64,000 bases of DNA from the NCBI RefSeq assembly GCF_036588685.1, contig NC_086375.1:44547270-44611269 (forward strand). Reading direction: 5' to 3'. A model generated the notes under the pieces. That model was not told where the DNA came from. It did not search any database and saw only the letters and a program-made list of their open reading frames with translations. Both the position numbers and the translations under genes were made by a program. Shown in pieces: positions 21,728 through 35,500 of the stretch. This DNA comes from Mytilus trossulus. Lineage: Eukaryota; Mollusca; Bivalvia; Mytilida; Mytilidae. Numbering within the stretch: the stretch's first letter is position 1; each line of letters opens with the position of its first letter.

Positions 21728-24700
21728 CCCGCTTGTGTGATCCATGGATTTTCACATCTTAATTATAAGAATTAAAAAAAATGATATCATTCAGTACGGA
21801 CACGACTGATATCAATCCTATTGCACACTACTAAAATCAAAATACTTCTGTAGACTCCCTATGTACCTAGACTCAGCTGATGTTAATCTATTGCGAACCC
21901 TGCAAGTTGATGAAATTTAAATTTCGAACTCCAAGTTTTTTTTAATTTTACCATGTTTACAGATCGTGTAGAAACACGACTAATTATTCAAAAATCGACA
22001 AAAATGTTTCACAGTTTTAAAATATATTTGCAGTGTGAGAGAAGGTACGTGATAGGTTTCTGTCTTACTTTAAATTGTTGTCAATAGTGGTTGAATATCA
22101 TTCTAATCTCAGGATGGTAAGATGGAAGAAACTGTCAAACAAAAATTCATAAACAACTTTCCATGTTTGTTCATGCGCAATGAATGCAATTTGGTGCTTT
22201 CGGACTTTTTCTTGGATGCAAAGGAAAAAGTCAGAGATGAAATAATAAAATAAAAACACAAACGGTACAGTCAAACACTTCCGTGTTTGATTCTAAATTA
22301 ATTTTAAAACTCTTCAAAAGTAGAAGTGGGACCGACCGTGCAACTCCAAGGGTTGTATAGCCAGTCAAGGTCGTTAAAAAAATCAATCATCATTCCAGAC
22401 AATTTTATATCTTAAACAAGAACTTATTTGTGTGCTGATAATATAGATCCCTGTCTCCAACACCAGGCACATATGGACTTAAAACACAAAGTTATCTTCT
22501 TTGCATAGTACGTAAAAGGGATTAAAACTTAAAAAGTATCATTCAAAGATTTGCAATGTTCCATAGACGGCTCCGTGAATAGCTATTGTTTTAATAGATA
22601 TGTAGAAAGGAGAAAGAAAGAAAGGCATTGGTAATCCCTTTTTCATAAAAGGGTGGGTGGGTGGGAGGGGGTATAAACTGTTTGATTCTGAAATGTCTTA
22701 ATAATTTTTTTATTTTAGAAGTGATGTTTGCTACATGGGAACATAAATTCGAAGTAAGGGTTTTTAAAAATTCTTGCTACAGTTAAAAAAAAAAACATAA
22801 CAAAAATAAGTCCTTATCAATCGGGGGAGGGGGCACTTCCTATATATATATAGATCAATATAAAATTTGATAGGACGTGCCTCCGGAATAGGTCGCATTA
22901 TCCAGCTTGAACATATATGCAAATACTGAGATTGGGAAACTATAAGATATACTGTATATGATAAAGTAAATAAAGTTTTCATTACCTTAATTGTAATCTT
23001 TGTCTTATTGCTGTGTTTTTATTCACAAACTTCCCCTCTTTTGACACTTTGGTATTCCACTTTTTCAACACACCGCACACGGCAAACCAATATAGGTACA
23101 GGTTACATTTTTAATACGCAATATATAAAAAATTCATACATTTAAAAAAAATCTAAATTATATGATGAAAAAGGAAGGGTTAACAGAACCCAAGCGACTC
23201 TTCAGTTAACTTTTGAAGTGCCCCCTCCTTCCCCCTTTTCAGCCTTATCCCAACTCTGTTTTATTTTGCCACTTAGTTCTGAATAATGTTTTCAAGGCCG
23301 GACTCCCAAAATATCACTGTGACTTGATGGATCTAGATGGGATTCTCTACAATAAAAACCGCACTGAAAAGGTAATGAAAATGGATAAAGGTATATATTT
23401 GAGAAGGTTATGTATGAATTCTGCTTCATATGAGTACTAAAGCAAACCGATAGTAAGGGTTACGATGAGTACCCATTGGAAAGGCGTTTGAAATATATAT
23501 CCACCAAACTCAGCAATTATGTTGTCGATTTAAAAAAAAAAGCTGACTACTTTGCTGGTATCGTCTTTGTTGTTGAAATCAGTGTGGTTCTTTGCAAAAA
23601 AAAGACTTGTCATGACTCAAAGTAAAGAATTTGCATCTATCACATTTTTGTAGAAAAGACGATACATTCGGTCTTTTCATTTAGCATTCAAAATAGTTGT
23701 TGAAAGCGTAGAAAAATCAAAAGTTTCGATAAATGCTAATTGTAAAGATTGTGATTGAAGTGTTCGAAGACAACGCTGGTTGAATATACCTCATTGCAAT
23801 ATTACTGAAGGCCATCTTTTAAAAAAAGTCAACTTCTTAAAGGCTTATTATTTTAGAAAGCTATTTTATTCTTTATCGTCCTGAACATGCATATAATATT
23901 TGCCACTGAATGTTAAGCAATATACAATCAATCAATCAATATATTCTTTCTCGCTATTGGTGCGATCAGCCATAACTTCTAATTTACAAATTTGAAGAGA
24001 CAATATGTTTATCTACAAGAAGTAGATCGATGTGTTCGTAACCAAAATCAGATTGTTAAAAATCCACTGAACGTTAAGCAACCAACAATCAATCAGTCAT
24101 ATTACAGTTGAACAATTCTTTTTGTACTTTGTACAACCGTTTTCAGATAACTAGGTTCAACAATTATTTTGTTTGGTAAATCTAGACCCCACAGTAGTTT
24201 ACCTTCAAACACTTAATCAAAGTAAACACATCGTTGACTTTTGTTTGTACCAGTATTAGAAGATGGTGTAACTAAGTCCTGTCTATTGTTCCAGATTCAC
24301 CACCTATCAACTAAGTCTAAATCGTATCAATTCGTAATCTGATCAAATTCACATCTAGTCAAAGTAAATGTACCGCAAGTTAGAATTACTTTTATGATCT
24401 TGAAAATTACTTTTTATTTAGTTTTATTTTATTTTATAGAAAAAGGTCAAATGAAAGTAAAATTGAACAAACGGTATTGTTTTATCAACGATAATGATAT
24501 TTCTGCTTTCAACTGCATATTTGCAATTTTAAAAATCATTTACACTGACATATTGAAATTGATTTACCGGTAAGTCTACTTCATCAATTATTGGGACAAA
24601 ATCACAAAGCCTCCGAACAGCTGTTGTCAGAAAGGATGAGAGATATTGAACGTATTGCCACGTTCTTTTTAGTTACGTCAAAATACATAAAGTAAAGGAC

Positions 24701-24771
24701 AAAATAGTTAAGTTCAATAAACAAAGATGACTTTATCATGAAGTGATTGGTTGACTGGTTTATATTAAAAA
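21728..24771. other. Intergenic region between CNTROB and the DUF1647-like gene
   Basis: The two genes diverge here, so both promoters should lie in or near this stretch. Seen: a GACCGTGCAACTCC...GTATAGCCAGTCA repeat fragment (22330-22375, related to 43570-43612), a G-quadruplex motif at 22651-22671, a minus-strand donor-like AATTAAG|GTAATG (edge 22986) that could close a non-coding CNTROB first exon, and two SINE-tail remnants ending in CAATCAATCAATC (23895-23942 and 24060-24098). No coding exon could be supported. Confidence 0.45.
22651..22671 (+). other. G-quadruplex motif
   Basis: Five runs of three or more G with single-base loops (GGGTGGGTGGGTGGGAGGGG and one more G) fit the strict intramolecular quadruplex pattern. 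It lies between divergent genes in otherwise AT-rich DNA. Confidence 0.8.
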
Positions 24772-27700
24772 ATGCAAAGACGAAGGGGTCGTGATGCTAT
24801 GGACAATCTTGAACTTGGTAATCAAATAAATTTTTCAGGATCGATTCCAATGAGGAAATTAACCAGAATGAAAATTGTAAAATACTTAATTTTGATTTTA
24901 GTAGCAGTACTTATTCACACAACTTACAGACTCTTTTGGAAGGTAAGTTATACCACTGTAGAAGATATATAGACAGGACGTGAGATTATTAAACCTTTAA
25001 GGCAAAATAAGTGCGCGAAGAATATACATACTTCGTACGCCGTTTAATTTAGGGCATTTTTTGAAACGTTGGCGAAATAACTTGCAATTTCTCGTACAGA
25101 TGCGAGGATTTGAATAACATATTCTCTTATATTCAATATGTTGATATAACAGACCATTATTGTCGAACTATGTAACTTTTTTGTAGTGTTTTGTGTATCT
25201 TATGTGCACGGGGAGATTCCCAATATTTACCTTGTGCTGAACGTTGAAAAGAAAGTAATTATAGGGGGTGAGATGACCCAACAAAAAAAAGTAGCTGTGT
25301 CGACTTTAACGGACATACGTTAGTTGATTCTGTGCTGGGTAGCAAATTATGTGATATTTCAGATTATCATCAATGGAGTTTGATATCAAAATTGTTGGGA
25401 TATGAACTTCAATAATGATCTCACCCCTTGCCGCATAGCCACCTATAAAACGCACTGAAATGACAAATTCAAAATAAGAAAACAAGAAAACCAACGACCT
25501 GATTTATGTACAAGATAATGAACTAACAAAAAATGATATACAGGAATAAATGACAACCACTGAATGGCAGGCTCAATTCTGACTTGGGACAGACACAAAC
25601 ATAATGTGGCTGGGTTTAACTTGCTTAAAGGCGTCTCCACTACCCTACCTGGGACAGTGGTTTAACAGTACCACAGTGGCACTTTGAAAGAACAAACTTT
25701 GAAAACCAGTTCAAAAGGGTTAAATCATCAGATGGATACAAAGAAATTCACCTAACAAAAATCACAGAGTGGACGTGGCAGGTTACTTATACATCCCCAC
25801 AACAAAAAGACACCAAGTAGAGACCTGAGAGTTGCTAACAGGTATAGTTCTGTCACTTCAAACCAATAAAAGCAAATATAAACAAAATATCAATCAGTGG
25901 ACATCCAATAATTCCACACAATTTAGTATAGTATTTAGACGTCACTAACAGCCAAAGAAACCCACGAATAAAATTGAGAATGGAAATGGGGAATGTGTCA
26001 AAGAGACAACAACCCGACCAAATAAAAAAACCACAACAGCAGAAGGCCACCAACAGGTCTTCAATGTAGCGAGAAATTCCCGCACCAGGAGGCGTCCTTC
26101 AGCTGGTCCCTAAACAAATATATACTAGTTCAGTGATAATGAACGCCATACTAATTTCCAAATTGTACACAAGAAACTTAAATTAAAATAATACAAGACT
26201 AACAAAAGCCAGAGGCTCCTGACTTGGGACAGGCGCAAAAATGCGGCGGGGGTAAACATGTTTGTGAGATCTCAACCCTCCCCCTATACCTCTAATCAAT
26301 GTAGAAAAGTAAATGTCTTCTTATGCATCATGCAATATAATCAGTACACCTTCTTTTTCAGAGTAATGATAATGTTATAGATGATGTACCACAAAGCATA
26401 CCAACAATAAAAGATAATCAAGATAAAAAAGTAGATGAAGAAATTGATTCTTTCAAAGCTAGATCGGGAAACAATGACGATTTATATAAGGATTCGTTGA
26501 TGGAGGAAAAACAAAAACTATCTCGATTGAAAGAAAAAAGGAAAAGATATGAAAGTTTTAAAAAATCAATAGACAAAGCTAAAAATGAAATTCATATTGA
26601 ACAAGCCGTTGATACCAACGACATTATGGATTTGGACCAATCAGACCAGTCCAAATATGAGATTAAACAAGAAAACAAAGATCGTATAAAACAAGAAACT
26701 GAATACGATATTAAACAAGAAAAGAAAGACGACATGAGACAAGTTAATAAAGACGATATAAGACGAGAAAATAAAGACGATATTATACACTTAGAACAAT
26801 TAGAAATTGTTGAAGATAAACAACAAGAGGCCAAAGCATTAGAACGGGAACACAATATCGAAAGCAAAATAGCAGAAATTTTAGATGAAGTAAAAATAGT
26901 GTCAGAGGAAAAGACAGAGGACGAAATGAAGGTAGATCTCGTCGCACTGAAGAGGGAAGAGGAAGAGTTGAAAAAAGCAGAGAAATTCATAGACGACAAA
27001 CCAGTCGTAATACCATCAGCAAACCCAGTTTTCTTAGAGAAGGCAAATAAAGTCGTCGAAAAAATGGAAGTGGAAATTAAAGGTTCTATAGATACACACG
27101 AGGAGCATGGCATCCCAGAAATAGTCACTGCAGCAAATAGCAAAGATTTCGAAGCAGTAAAACAGTTGGTCGTATCTCTCCAGAAGTTCTATCCAGATAA
27201 GAAAATTTATATTTTTGACCTTGACCTTACAGATAGACAGAGAAGACATGTAAGTTTTAGAATATAACCACGAAATTATAAAAGTTGTGTTAAAGAAACA
27301 AAATTCAAAAGCAACACAACCGCAATTACTGCACGTGCAGTATTATTTAAACGTAAACATCAAAAGATTAGTTTGTTTGAAGGTTCTTTGAAAACATGTA
27401 CTTACTTTTATGCTGTCAACATGTTAGATATTGGAACTTTAATTTGATTTAATCCAATAAGAAAAGAAGACAACGTTAATTGAAAAACATAAACTATCAA
27501 TTATATAGATATAGGATGATCTTGTGTGAGTGACAATGAGACAACTCTCCATCCAAATAACAATTTATAAAAGTAAACCATTATAGGTCAATGGACGGCC
27601 TTCAACACGGAGTTTTGGCTCACACCGAACAGCAAGCTATAAAGGGTCCCAAAATTACTAGTGTAAAACCATTCAAACGGGAAAAACAACGGTCTTATCT

Positions 27701-29903
27701 ATATAAAAAAACGAGAAACGAGAAACACGTATAAATTACATAAACAAACGACAACTACTGTACATCAGATTCTTGACTTAGGATAGGTGAAACCATTTGC
27801 AGCGGGATTACACGTTTTAATGGTACCAAACCTTCTCCCTTTTTCTAAAACAATTGCACAACATCACAACATAGAAAAACACGATAAAATATCAATTGTC
27901 AGGCCTAACTCAATTAAAAAAACGTAAATTAACACACTATGAGCGAATAAATTTGATTTGCGATATCTGAATGCAAATGCACAGTTAATAAAATATTTGG
28001 GACAAACATTCAAGACCAAAAAGCAAACAAACAAGTCCAAACAAAGCCATGGCAAGACACCACTGCGAAATATTTAACTCTGCACGATTTTGTTTGCACC
28101 TGATCAAACGTGGTCAAAACATCTGAGTGAAGTTAGTATGATTTATAGATCGGAGCTGCTAATAGGTAAAACGATCCTCTCTATATATAAAAAAAACAAT
28201 GGAAAAAACGACTTAGGTAGAACATGATTAAAAGAAAAGAAAAAAACAAATTCAGGATATATATCATGATTTCAAAAATATAGCGATGCATCACCTTCAA
28301 AACTTCAGATGTAAATATCCAAATCGGAGTACAAAGTTTTCACCACTTTTAGCACATTCAGTTTTAAAAACATAGATATTTGATGCGATATGTTAATATT
28401 TTAAATTGTAGTTGATGGCAGCATGCAATGTGAGAATACGAGAGTTTTGGTCAAATTTGTTCCCTGACTTCGTTTCCGTTTGGAATCATTATCACTGGAA
28501 GCCACTTATTATTCAGGTGAGTAGCTGCTGGAAAACTTGCATTTTGTTTACATGGAAAGGGGGTGTGAATTCATACCCAAGCAACCTTAGTTTAAAACAC
28601 AACTTTATTTACTCAAAAGTATAGACGTATGATGCTGCAGGTATTATACAGCCTTTAGCAACTAACAAAAACAGTTCTAGATAGTAAGCTATATATAAAG
28701 GCCCAAAACTATTCAATCTAGAAAACAAATCTTTATGACCAAGTTATAAACGAAAAACAAACGTGACAGACAAAAATCCTACAGAACCACTGAGTAACAA
28801 ATATTGTATAGCCTTACGATTGAATAAAACATATTTATAGAATATTTACAAGAAGTTTTAGGTATTTGATAAACATATTTGGCTTTGTTAATTTTAAGAT
28901 CGATCCGTCTAAACCCCAAAATGCATTTGCGGCAATTCATCCCTCTCCCACGATTTGTAAAATGGTCATATAAAAAAGGAGATGTGGTATGATTGCCAAT
29001 GAGACAGCTATCCTCAAAAGACCAAAATGAAACAAACATTAACAACTATAGGTCACCGTACGGCCTTCAACAGTGAGCAAAGCCCATACCGCAAGTCAGC
29101 TATAAAAGGCCCCGATAAGACAATGTAAAATAATTCAAACGAGAAAACTAACGGCCTTTAATATTTATGTAAAAAAAAGAACGAAAAACAAAACATATGT
29201 AACACATAAACAAACGACAACCACTGAATTACAGGCTGTTTTAGTAATGAAAATTAAAATTGACGTTTTTCATTTTTGACCAGCTCGTATTACTATAAAG
29301 GTATTCATTTTATGCCTAGTCAGTTTGTTTTCCTGTTTTCTTTTGTTGACTACTTTAACGTTTTGTATACTATTTCAGACTGCTTTGGCGGAGTTTGGTC
29401 ATATAATGTGGATAAATCCTGGTTTCGTCGCAATTTCTCCTGCTATAATGGATGTTTTTAGAACATCGGCCGATCTTCAAGTGAGAGTTCTTGGCCAAAA
29501 TGCGCCACACACAACACACGCCGTAACTCATCGTCAGATGTACAAATACTTACCAACAGATAGAAAGAAATTGTATCACACGCCACATATGGAAATATTT
29601 GCCTTAATTCTGCATAATTCTGACAATGTCATTAATAAATTTATGAAATTACTGGTTGCCTGTGCGATGGAACCAAAGTGTTTAGCTCCACAATCAGCCA
29701 AATGGAAATGTGATTTCGATTTTTCAGGAAAAGAGTATGCAGATTGTCATAGATATGATGAATCTGCTATGAATATTCTCCTTAAAAACTGGTTTGAATT
29801 TGACAACTCGAAAATATTAAAATCTGGGACCATCTTTAGACCATTTGACCGGGATGATAGAATGCATTTGAAAATGTGTAGGGACGAACATGATATGAAA
29901 TAG
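24772..29903 (+). CDS. Type II membrane protein with DUF1647-like domain, 4 exons
   Basis: Exons 24772-24942, 26362-27249, 28412-28516 and 29379-29903 all join at phase 0 with canonical GT/AG sites and encode 562 residues, ending at TAG 29901-29903. A basic cytosolic N-terminus (MRKLTRMK) is followed by one membrane segment (about residues 36-50, LILILVAVLIH) without a cleavage site, hence a type II anchor. Residues 58-300 form a highly charged stem with Lys/Glu/Asp-rich imperfect repeats (IKQE..KDD), likely coiled coil. Residues about 308-562 resemble the DUF1647 family: EIVTAANSKDFEAVKQLV, KKIYIFDLDLTD, HYHWKPLIIQ and GHIMWINPGF. That family looks like a Golgi glycosyltransferase relative, but no reaction is established. 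An inverted CCAAT box (GATTGG, near 24744) lies shortly upstream. The family name is from memory; the gene structure is firmer. Confidence 0.8.
25437..25865 (+). repeat. Dispersed bivalve repeat, family B (3' portion)
   Basis: The words ACCTATAAAACGCACTGAAATG, GACAACCACTGAATGGCAGG, GACTTGGGACAGACAC and CTGGGACAGTGGTTTAACAG follow in the order seen in other family B copies (28970, 34844). It lies in intron 1 of the DUF1647-like gene. Confidence 0.65.
25955..26300 (+). repeat. Dispersed bivalve repeat, family C
   Basis: It opens with AAAATTGAGAATGGAAATGG and AAGAGACAACAACCCGACC, shared with 44565-44628, and ends with GACTTGGGACAGGCGC and CTCAACCCTCCCCCTA, shared with family B. It lies just upstream of the acceptor of exon 2 of the DUF1647-like gene. 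Confidence 0.7.
27505..28090 (+). repeat. Dispersed bivalve repeat, family A, long copy
   Basis: It begins ATATAGATATAGGATGATCT, then AATGAGACAACTCTCCATCC, GGCCTTCAACACGGAG and CTCACACCGAACAGCAAGC. The same order appears inverted at 46230-47210 and in shorter copies at 57009, 58304 and 63353. It lies in intron 2 of the DUF1647-like gene. Confidence 0.8.
28970..29235 (+). repeat. Dispersed bivalve repeat, family B
   Basis: It starts GGAGATGTGGTATGATTGCC and continues with AACTATAGGTCACCGTACGG and CAAACGACAACCACTGAATT, ending about 140 bp before the last exon of the DUF1647-like gene. Confidence 0.8.
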
Positions 29904-32505
29904 ATTTAGGATCAAAACATTTAGCCGAGCAGTTCTACTTAAATCACTCTTCAGTTGCTGTTTATACATTATAGACAATCGTTATGTTTGAGTAATGTTA
30001 GTATAGGAATAACATGATATTTCTGTAATATAAACTGTCTGAACAACTGTTTACATGTACATATATGTATGCAGACCAATATTTACTTTGAACGTTTAAA
30101 GTACTATACTACTATTCGAAGATATAGTTGACATAGTGGTAAAACATTTTGATATTTTCTCCGTGAGAAAAAAAAACACTGTAGAAGAATTCAACAACCG
30201 TTCAGTGGGTTCAGCTATACACAGTGTGCAAAATCTTTCATTTCTTAGCAAAGAGTGACAAATCCGTCTGTAAAATGACAGACCTATTTTCTGCATTTTA
30301 AAAGAGAAAAAAAACAATCTCAAAGGTCCCTAGTAGTGTGTATACTATTGCAGCAATAGAGTTTTTTTTCAAATATCTTGTCCTCTACCACTTGCAAGGG
30401 ACAAAAGCTACACCTTATCAAAACTTTGTGTTTGCGATCACGAGAATATCGATTATTCCAACATGGAATTGGAACTATACTGGTTGTTTTCAGGATGCAA
30501 ATGATATACATATCGTTTTTATACAGGACTATGTGTTTACTTGATTTTTGTATGCCTCATATCAACATATTATTTTGTAATTGTCCGCTACTTGTTCAGT
30601 TCTTGCTGTAATATACAACGTTGACGCTTCTGTACTACAACTACATAGTCTATAACATTCACAATAGCAAATAACAAGTCAATGGCGGATTCAACGGCAA
30701 TAGGGTGTTAATCAACAGCAATTTGACAAATTGAAGATTTTGTATCTGATTAAAAGTCCAAGTAAAAAATACAAGCCAACGTGTTTTGATTTTTCGTTCA
30801 CTACTCTTTGTGAAAAACTAAGCCAAAAAAAACACCTGTTAAAGCAAAATCATCGACCTGCCCGTCGCCTCTGCATTACAAGTACAACGAGGTGCTTCGC
30901 AGGGCGCAGCTTTATACGACCGCAGAGGTCAAACTCTTCATGAACAGTTGGTCCAAGGACACAGTTATCGTCCTTTGGCTACGAAAATAGTCCCTATAGT
31001 GTAAACAGTGTATAACTTGCATGTTTTATTTCATACACTTTCCCAATTTATTTCTTGATATTAAATTCATGAAATATTTAGTAGGGGGATGTAATTACAT
31101 GTTTGCTGAATCTTTATGTAAAGTAGTGATTTGGTCCAGTTAAAAAAGGTCAAATTTTATCACGTCTGAAGCTGTCAAACTGAATTTTACACCCCCTTAA
31201 CACAGAATTGTCAATATTTTGAGTTAGAGCTGGTAGAAGTTTCTATAATTTTGATATTATTTGTCTCACTGGTAGTACACTACACTGTTAAAATCTTTTT
31301 GAGAAAGAGCAGGTGCGATTTTTTTAATTTGATTTTATTGTCTAAAAGAAATGCACTACGAAATAACTGTGTTCTCGGGCCAGTTGGGACAAGTATGGAC
31401 AAAACATTCAAGCTTGATACAACTCTGAATTTGGATTGTGGTCAATTTGTTTTTTTTACATTATATGGGTTTATTACACAAAACTAATGTCAAGATCTTA
31501 CAAATCTATTGCAAAATATTGTGCAATTAAAGATTTCTTCTGCAAACTTTTCAAATACTTGAAATTTGAAAAATTTGGGGGGAAAAAAATTAAAACTACC
31601 ACCACTACCACTTTTTTGCAATTAGTTCAAAACCTGACATTTCTTTATACATAATTTACAAGTAGTGTGAATGAGGTAATACGATTATACCCAACATTCA
31701 TTGTAAGTTAACTTGTTTTTGAAATACTTCTCTTACACTGATTTTAAATTGTCTAATTGTCCATTGACCAGAAAAACCTAATTTTTCCTCTTTTTTTTGC
31801 CCCCTAATTTCAATTCATTTTGAGCCATAATCCCCCAAAGTCAGTAATAAAATGCTTATTTTGGGCCCCCTTGTTTTCCCCTCATTCCTAAACTATTGAG
31901 ACCATAACCCCCAAAATCAATACTAACTATTCCTTCATGGTATGGAAACTTGTGATATAATTTCAATGACATGGTGAGATTACGGTACACCTAAACACAA
32001 GTTAATATGTTGTTTGAAAACTACAAAAATGCCTATTTTGGGCCCCCTTTTTGGACCCCAATTCCAAAACTATTGGGACCATAACCCCCAAAATCAATAC
32101 AAACCTTCCTTTAGTAGTAATGAACCTTCTGGTAAAAAATATGAAGATCCATTCACTAACACTAAACTTATTATCCGGAAACTAAATGCGTCCTCGGACG
32201 ACGCACACGACGACATGATAGCATTATACGACGCAAAAAAAAAAAGACCCACACAAAACACGTTAGTGAAAAATTATCAACAAAAACAAATGATGATTGA
32301 TGATTTTATAGGAAATGATGTGCCTTAAATCTGATACTAGTGGATATTTTTCGGAATCAATATGCAATTATACGAAAAAGAATATGTAGATGCAAAATTA
32401 TCATAAATATGATACAATTTTGACACTCATCGTCTGTAACATATATGACGTAAATATAAGTCTTTTGAATTAATAGAAAGATATCCTCCAGTTCCATGTC
32501 TTCCA
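29904..32505. other. Intergenic region between convergent genes
   Basis: The DUF1647-like gene and the myosin light chain gene end towards each other here. Contents: a 3' flank to about 30880 with no clear AATAAA close to either stop codon, then the repeat element at 30890-32250. No further coding sequence is supported. Confidence 0.5.
30890..32250. mobile_element. Second TACGACCGCA-ended element
   Basis: The left end GCTTTATACGACCGCAGAGG (30909-30928) matches the left end of the element at 2757-4907. Internal words match too (GGGCCCCCTTTTTGGACCCC, CCCCAAAATCAATAC, CCTCGGACGACGCACACGAC). The right end, CATTATACGACGCAAAA (32222-32238), is diverged. It is shorter because most of the 240-bp units are missing. 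Confidence 0.6.
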
Positions 32506-35500
32506 CTAATAATTGGGGTTTGTATCAGGAGGTCCATCTAAAACTTTCTTGATGAAATCTGAAAGTAGATGATAACAATTCACTATAGTATAGATACCAG
32601 GGGCGGATCCAGCCATTTTAAAAAGGGGGGTGTTACTAACCCAGGACAAAAGGGGGGTCCAATAAAGTGTCCACATTCAAATTCATTGATCGTCCAAAAA
32701 AGGCGGGTTCAAACTTTAGATTGCGAAGTTCATTCCAGAAAAAGCGTGTTTGTAAGCATGACAATTTTTTGTTTCTTTATTTTGTTACACAAAAAAAGTT
32801 ATGATTTCTTTTTAAATAAAAAGATAACGAAACTTTCGTTTGATTACTCATTATCTTAAATCCTTATTGCAACAGAACACAAAGAACACACAGAATTTGT
32901 GTCTCGTTCATGGCATGCGTGTTACCTTCGAATTTAATGTTACCATCTAAATCTTCTTGTACATCAGTTTCTTGCAATATTTCGTCTATCTCCTCGTCTT
33001 TTAACTTATCTCCTGTAAGATCAAAGAGTACAAACTTTTTGTTTAAATAAAAACAGTGTAAGAACCGGCGGATCATAAATTTGAGGAGTGGGGAGATAAA
33101 AACAGTTTTTCTGACCTGCAAAAGTTGACATCTTCAAGTCAAATAATGTTACAAGTAAGTTTCAAAGTACAATGTACAATAGTTCTAAATTTAAAGATAT
33201 AGTCCATCTTCTTTCATTCATAAGTCATAAGTGGTCAACCAAAAACGCCAATAATTTAGATATCCTCTTTTGTACAAACAGAATTTCCAATATTTCAGTC
33301 AACAATTTTTCTATGGATATTTTCAAACATTTATAATGTCAATTTCTTAATATAAGTTCTGTGAAATGCAGGACCTTCTTGACCACTCAATGTGAAATTC
33401 AAATAGGTTATAAAATTCAAATATACCCATTACTGTTAACATATGTCTCATTTCACCAAGGGAGATAAATCCCATGCCTTCTCTGTCAAACGACTTGAAT
33501 GCCTCCATGAAATCTTGTATAGTTCCTGTGTCTTTTTCTTTTTCTATTGCTTTGACTATTGGAATAAATTCTTCGAACGAAAATTGTTTTTCTCCTATAA
33601 ATACATGTTATGCTTAATTGAATACAACAGGAACGATAATGTTATTTATAAAGTTACCAAGTTTTGAAGTAGCCCTTCAAATCTTTCAACAGCAAAACAT
33701 ATGAAAACTGTAAATATCATGCAGTTGGAAACGCCCTAACTCACCATATTAACACGAATCATGTATACTTTTTTAGTATTTCTATTCGTTTATTACTGAA
33801 AAGTTTGAAAGAAAACTGGAACGTTTCGTTTTTCGACGTTTAAATATAGTAAAGGTTTACTTCCGTTATAACACACTCTGGTACTGTGTATAATGTTGCT
33901 ACATGTATGTACATTCTACTCCAAAACATAGACGCCGATATGTAATTTAGTTTTTATGGCGACTTTTTTTGTATTCTATATGACAATAGACAATAGACAA
34001 TATTTTATTCGCACAAACACATTTACATTAAATGGTTATGGCATATGTCTATACGTTGGTTTACCTAATTTATCAAAAACGTTGGATTGCAGGTGTCTAA
34101 TTCTAAAATACTTTACATGTAAGCGATATAAATAGGCGAATATAACATACCAGCCTTTTGGGTTCCACCAACTTTCTTAACAAAAGATTCTGTAGGGTAA
34201 TATCCACAACACCGTAAGAGGTCGCCAACCTTTTCAGCGTCTATCAAACCATCACGACCGTCCCAAAAATCGTACAAATCAAATACTTCTCTCACTTCTG
34301 TAAAAGAAAAAAATAGATTACAAAACATTTTGCTTAACATATCAAACTCAAGGAATAAAACACTTGTTTCTTAAAGTCGCATTTTGTACCGCATTTTTCT
34401 TCACACAATATACATGCTTTATATTTTGCATCCGTCGCCGATTCAAAGACGTAACCACAACATGCAAGATTCGTGCAGGGCTAAAAAGAAATATACACAA
34501 CATCATTCAATAGAGATCCGCTACATAGCGTTACTGTTAGCTCTTATATAATATGTTAATGTTGAATCCCAAATTCTATTTTGTTATTTTCTCAGCTTGA
34601 GGAATTTTACCGTTTGCTTCTCTTAGAATATTTTTCTGATTTGGAAAGACAATTGATATTCATGTTTGCCCTCTAATATCTATGACTTAAAGATAAATCA
34701 ACGTGTCATCCAATAAAGATTGCAGATTTACTCTTAAAAAAACCACACTGATACATGTACATGTCAGGTAACTTTGAAATTATTCAATTAATGCACCAAC
34801 TTCATAGGATCCATATTTACCGAACTTGTTTGAATATAAAAAGAGAAGATGTGGTATGATTGCAAATGAGACAACTCTCCACAAGAGACCAAATGACACA
34901 GAAGTTAACAACTTTAGGTCACCGTACGGCCTTCAACAATGAGCAAAGCCCATACTGCATAGTCAAATATTAAACCTGGGACAGTGATATAACAGTACAA
35001 CATAAGAACGAACTATAAAAATAAGATAAAAAAAGGATCAACTCATCAGATGAATACACATACAAATACCGATACTACACACTAGTGGACGTGGTCGGGT
35101 ACTTGTACATCCCAGTTACTGACGGCTAGTTCAAAGCCACTAAAAACTAATAAAAAAATAAGGTATCTAAGACTAAGTTCATTTTTAATGGACAAATTTA
35201 AAGAAACTGTTGAAATTTTTTTTTTTGATTTAGTTATGTTTCCTTCTTAGAATATAATTACTGTTCATTTATTTCATCTTCTTAATTATCTGGTTAACCA
35301 CTGCATGGTTACATTTTAATGATTGTACATTTTTGAGCCAATACAAGTTAACAGTCTTTGACAGCTTTGTGGTTTTAACAAAAATATGGTTTATCTTTTT
35401 TCTTTCAACTCGAAACAACAAAATAAACGAAGCAAAATTAAGCTTTAGTTCTGAATTTTAATTTGGAATCATTACTTTTGATGCAGATTTTTTTCCCTTG

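Noticed and set aside
23213-23440. 75-residue frame preceded by a pyrimidine tract and CAG
   Set aside because: It looks like an acceptor plus exon, but no donor or domain fits and no phase partner was found.
26592-27143. 183-codon minus-strand frame rich in Ser and Phe
   Set aside because: It is antisense to the charged stem exon of the DUF1647-like gene; Lys/Glu codons read backwards give this composition.
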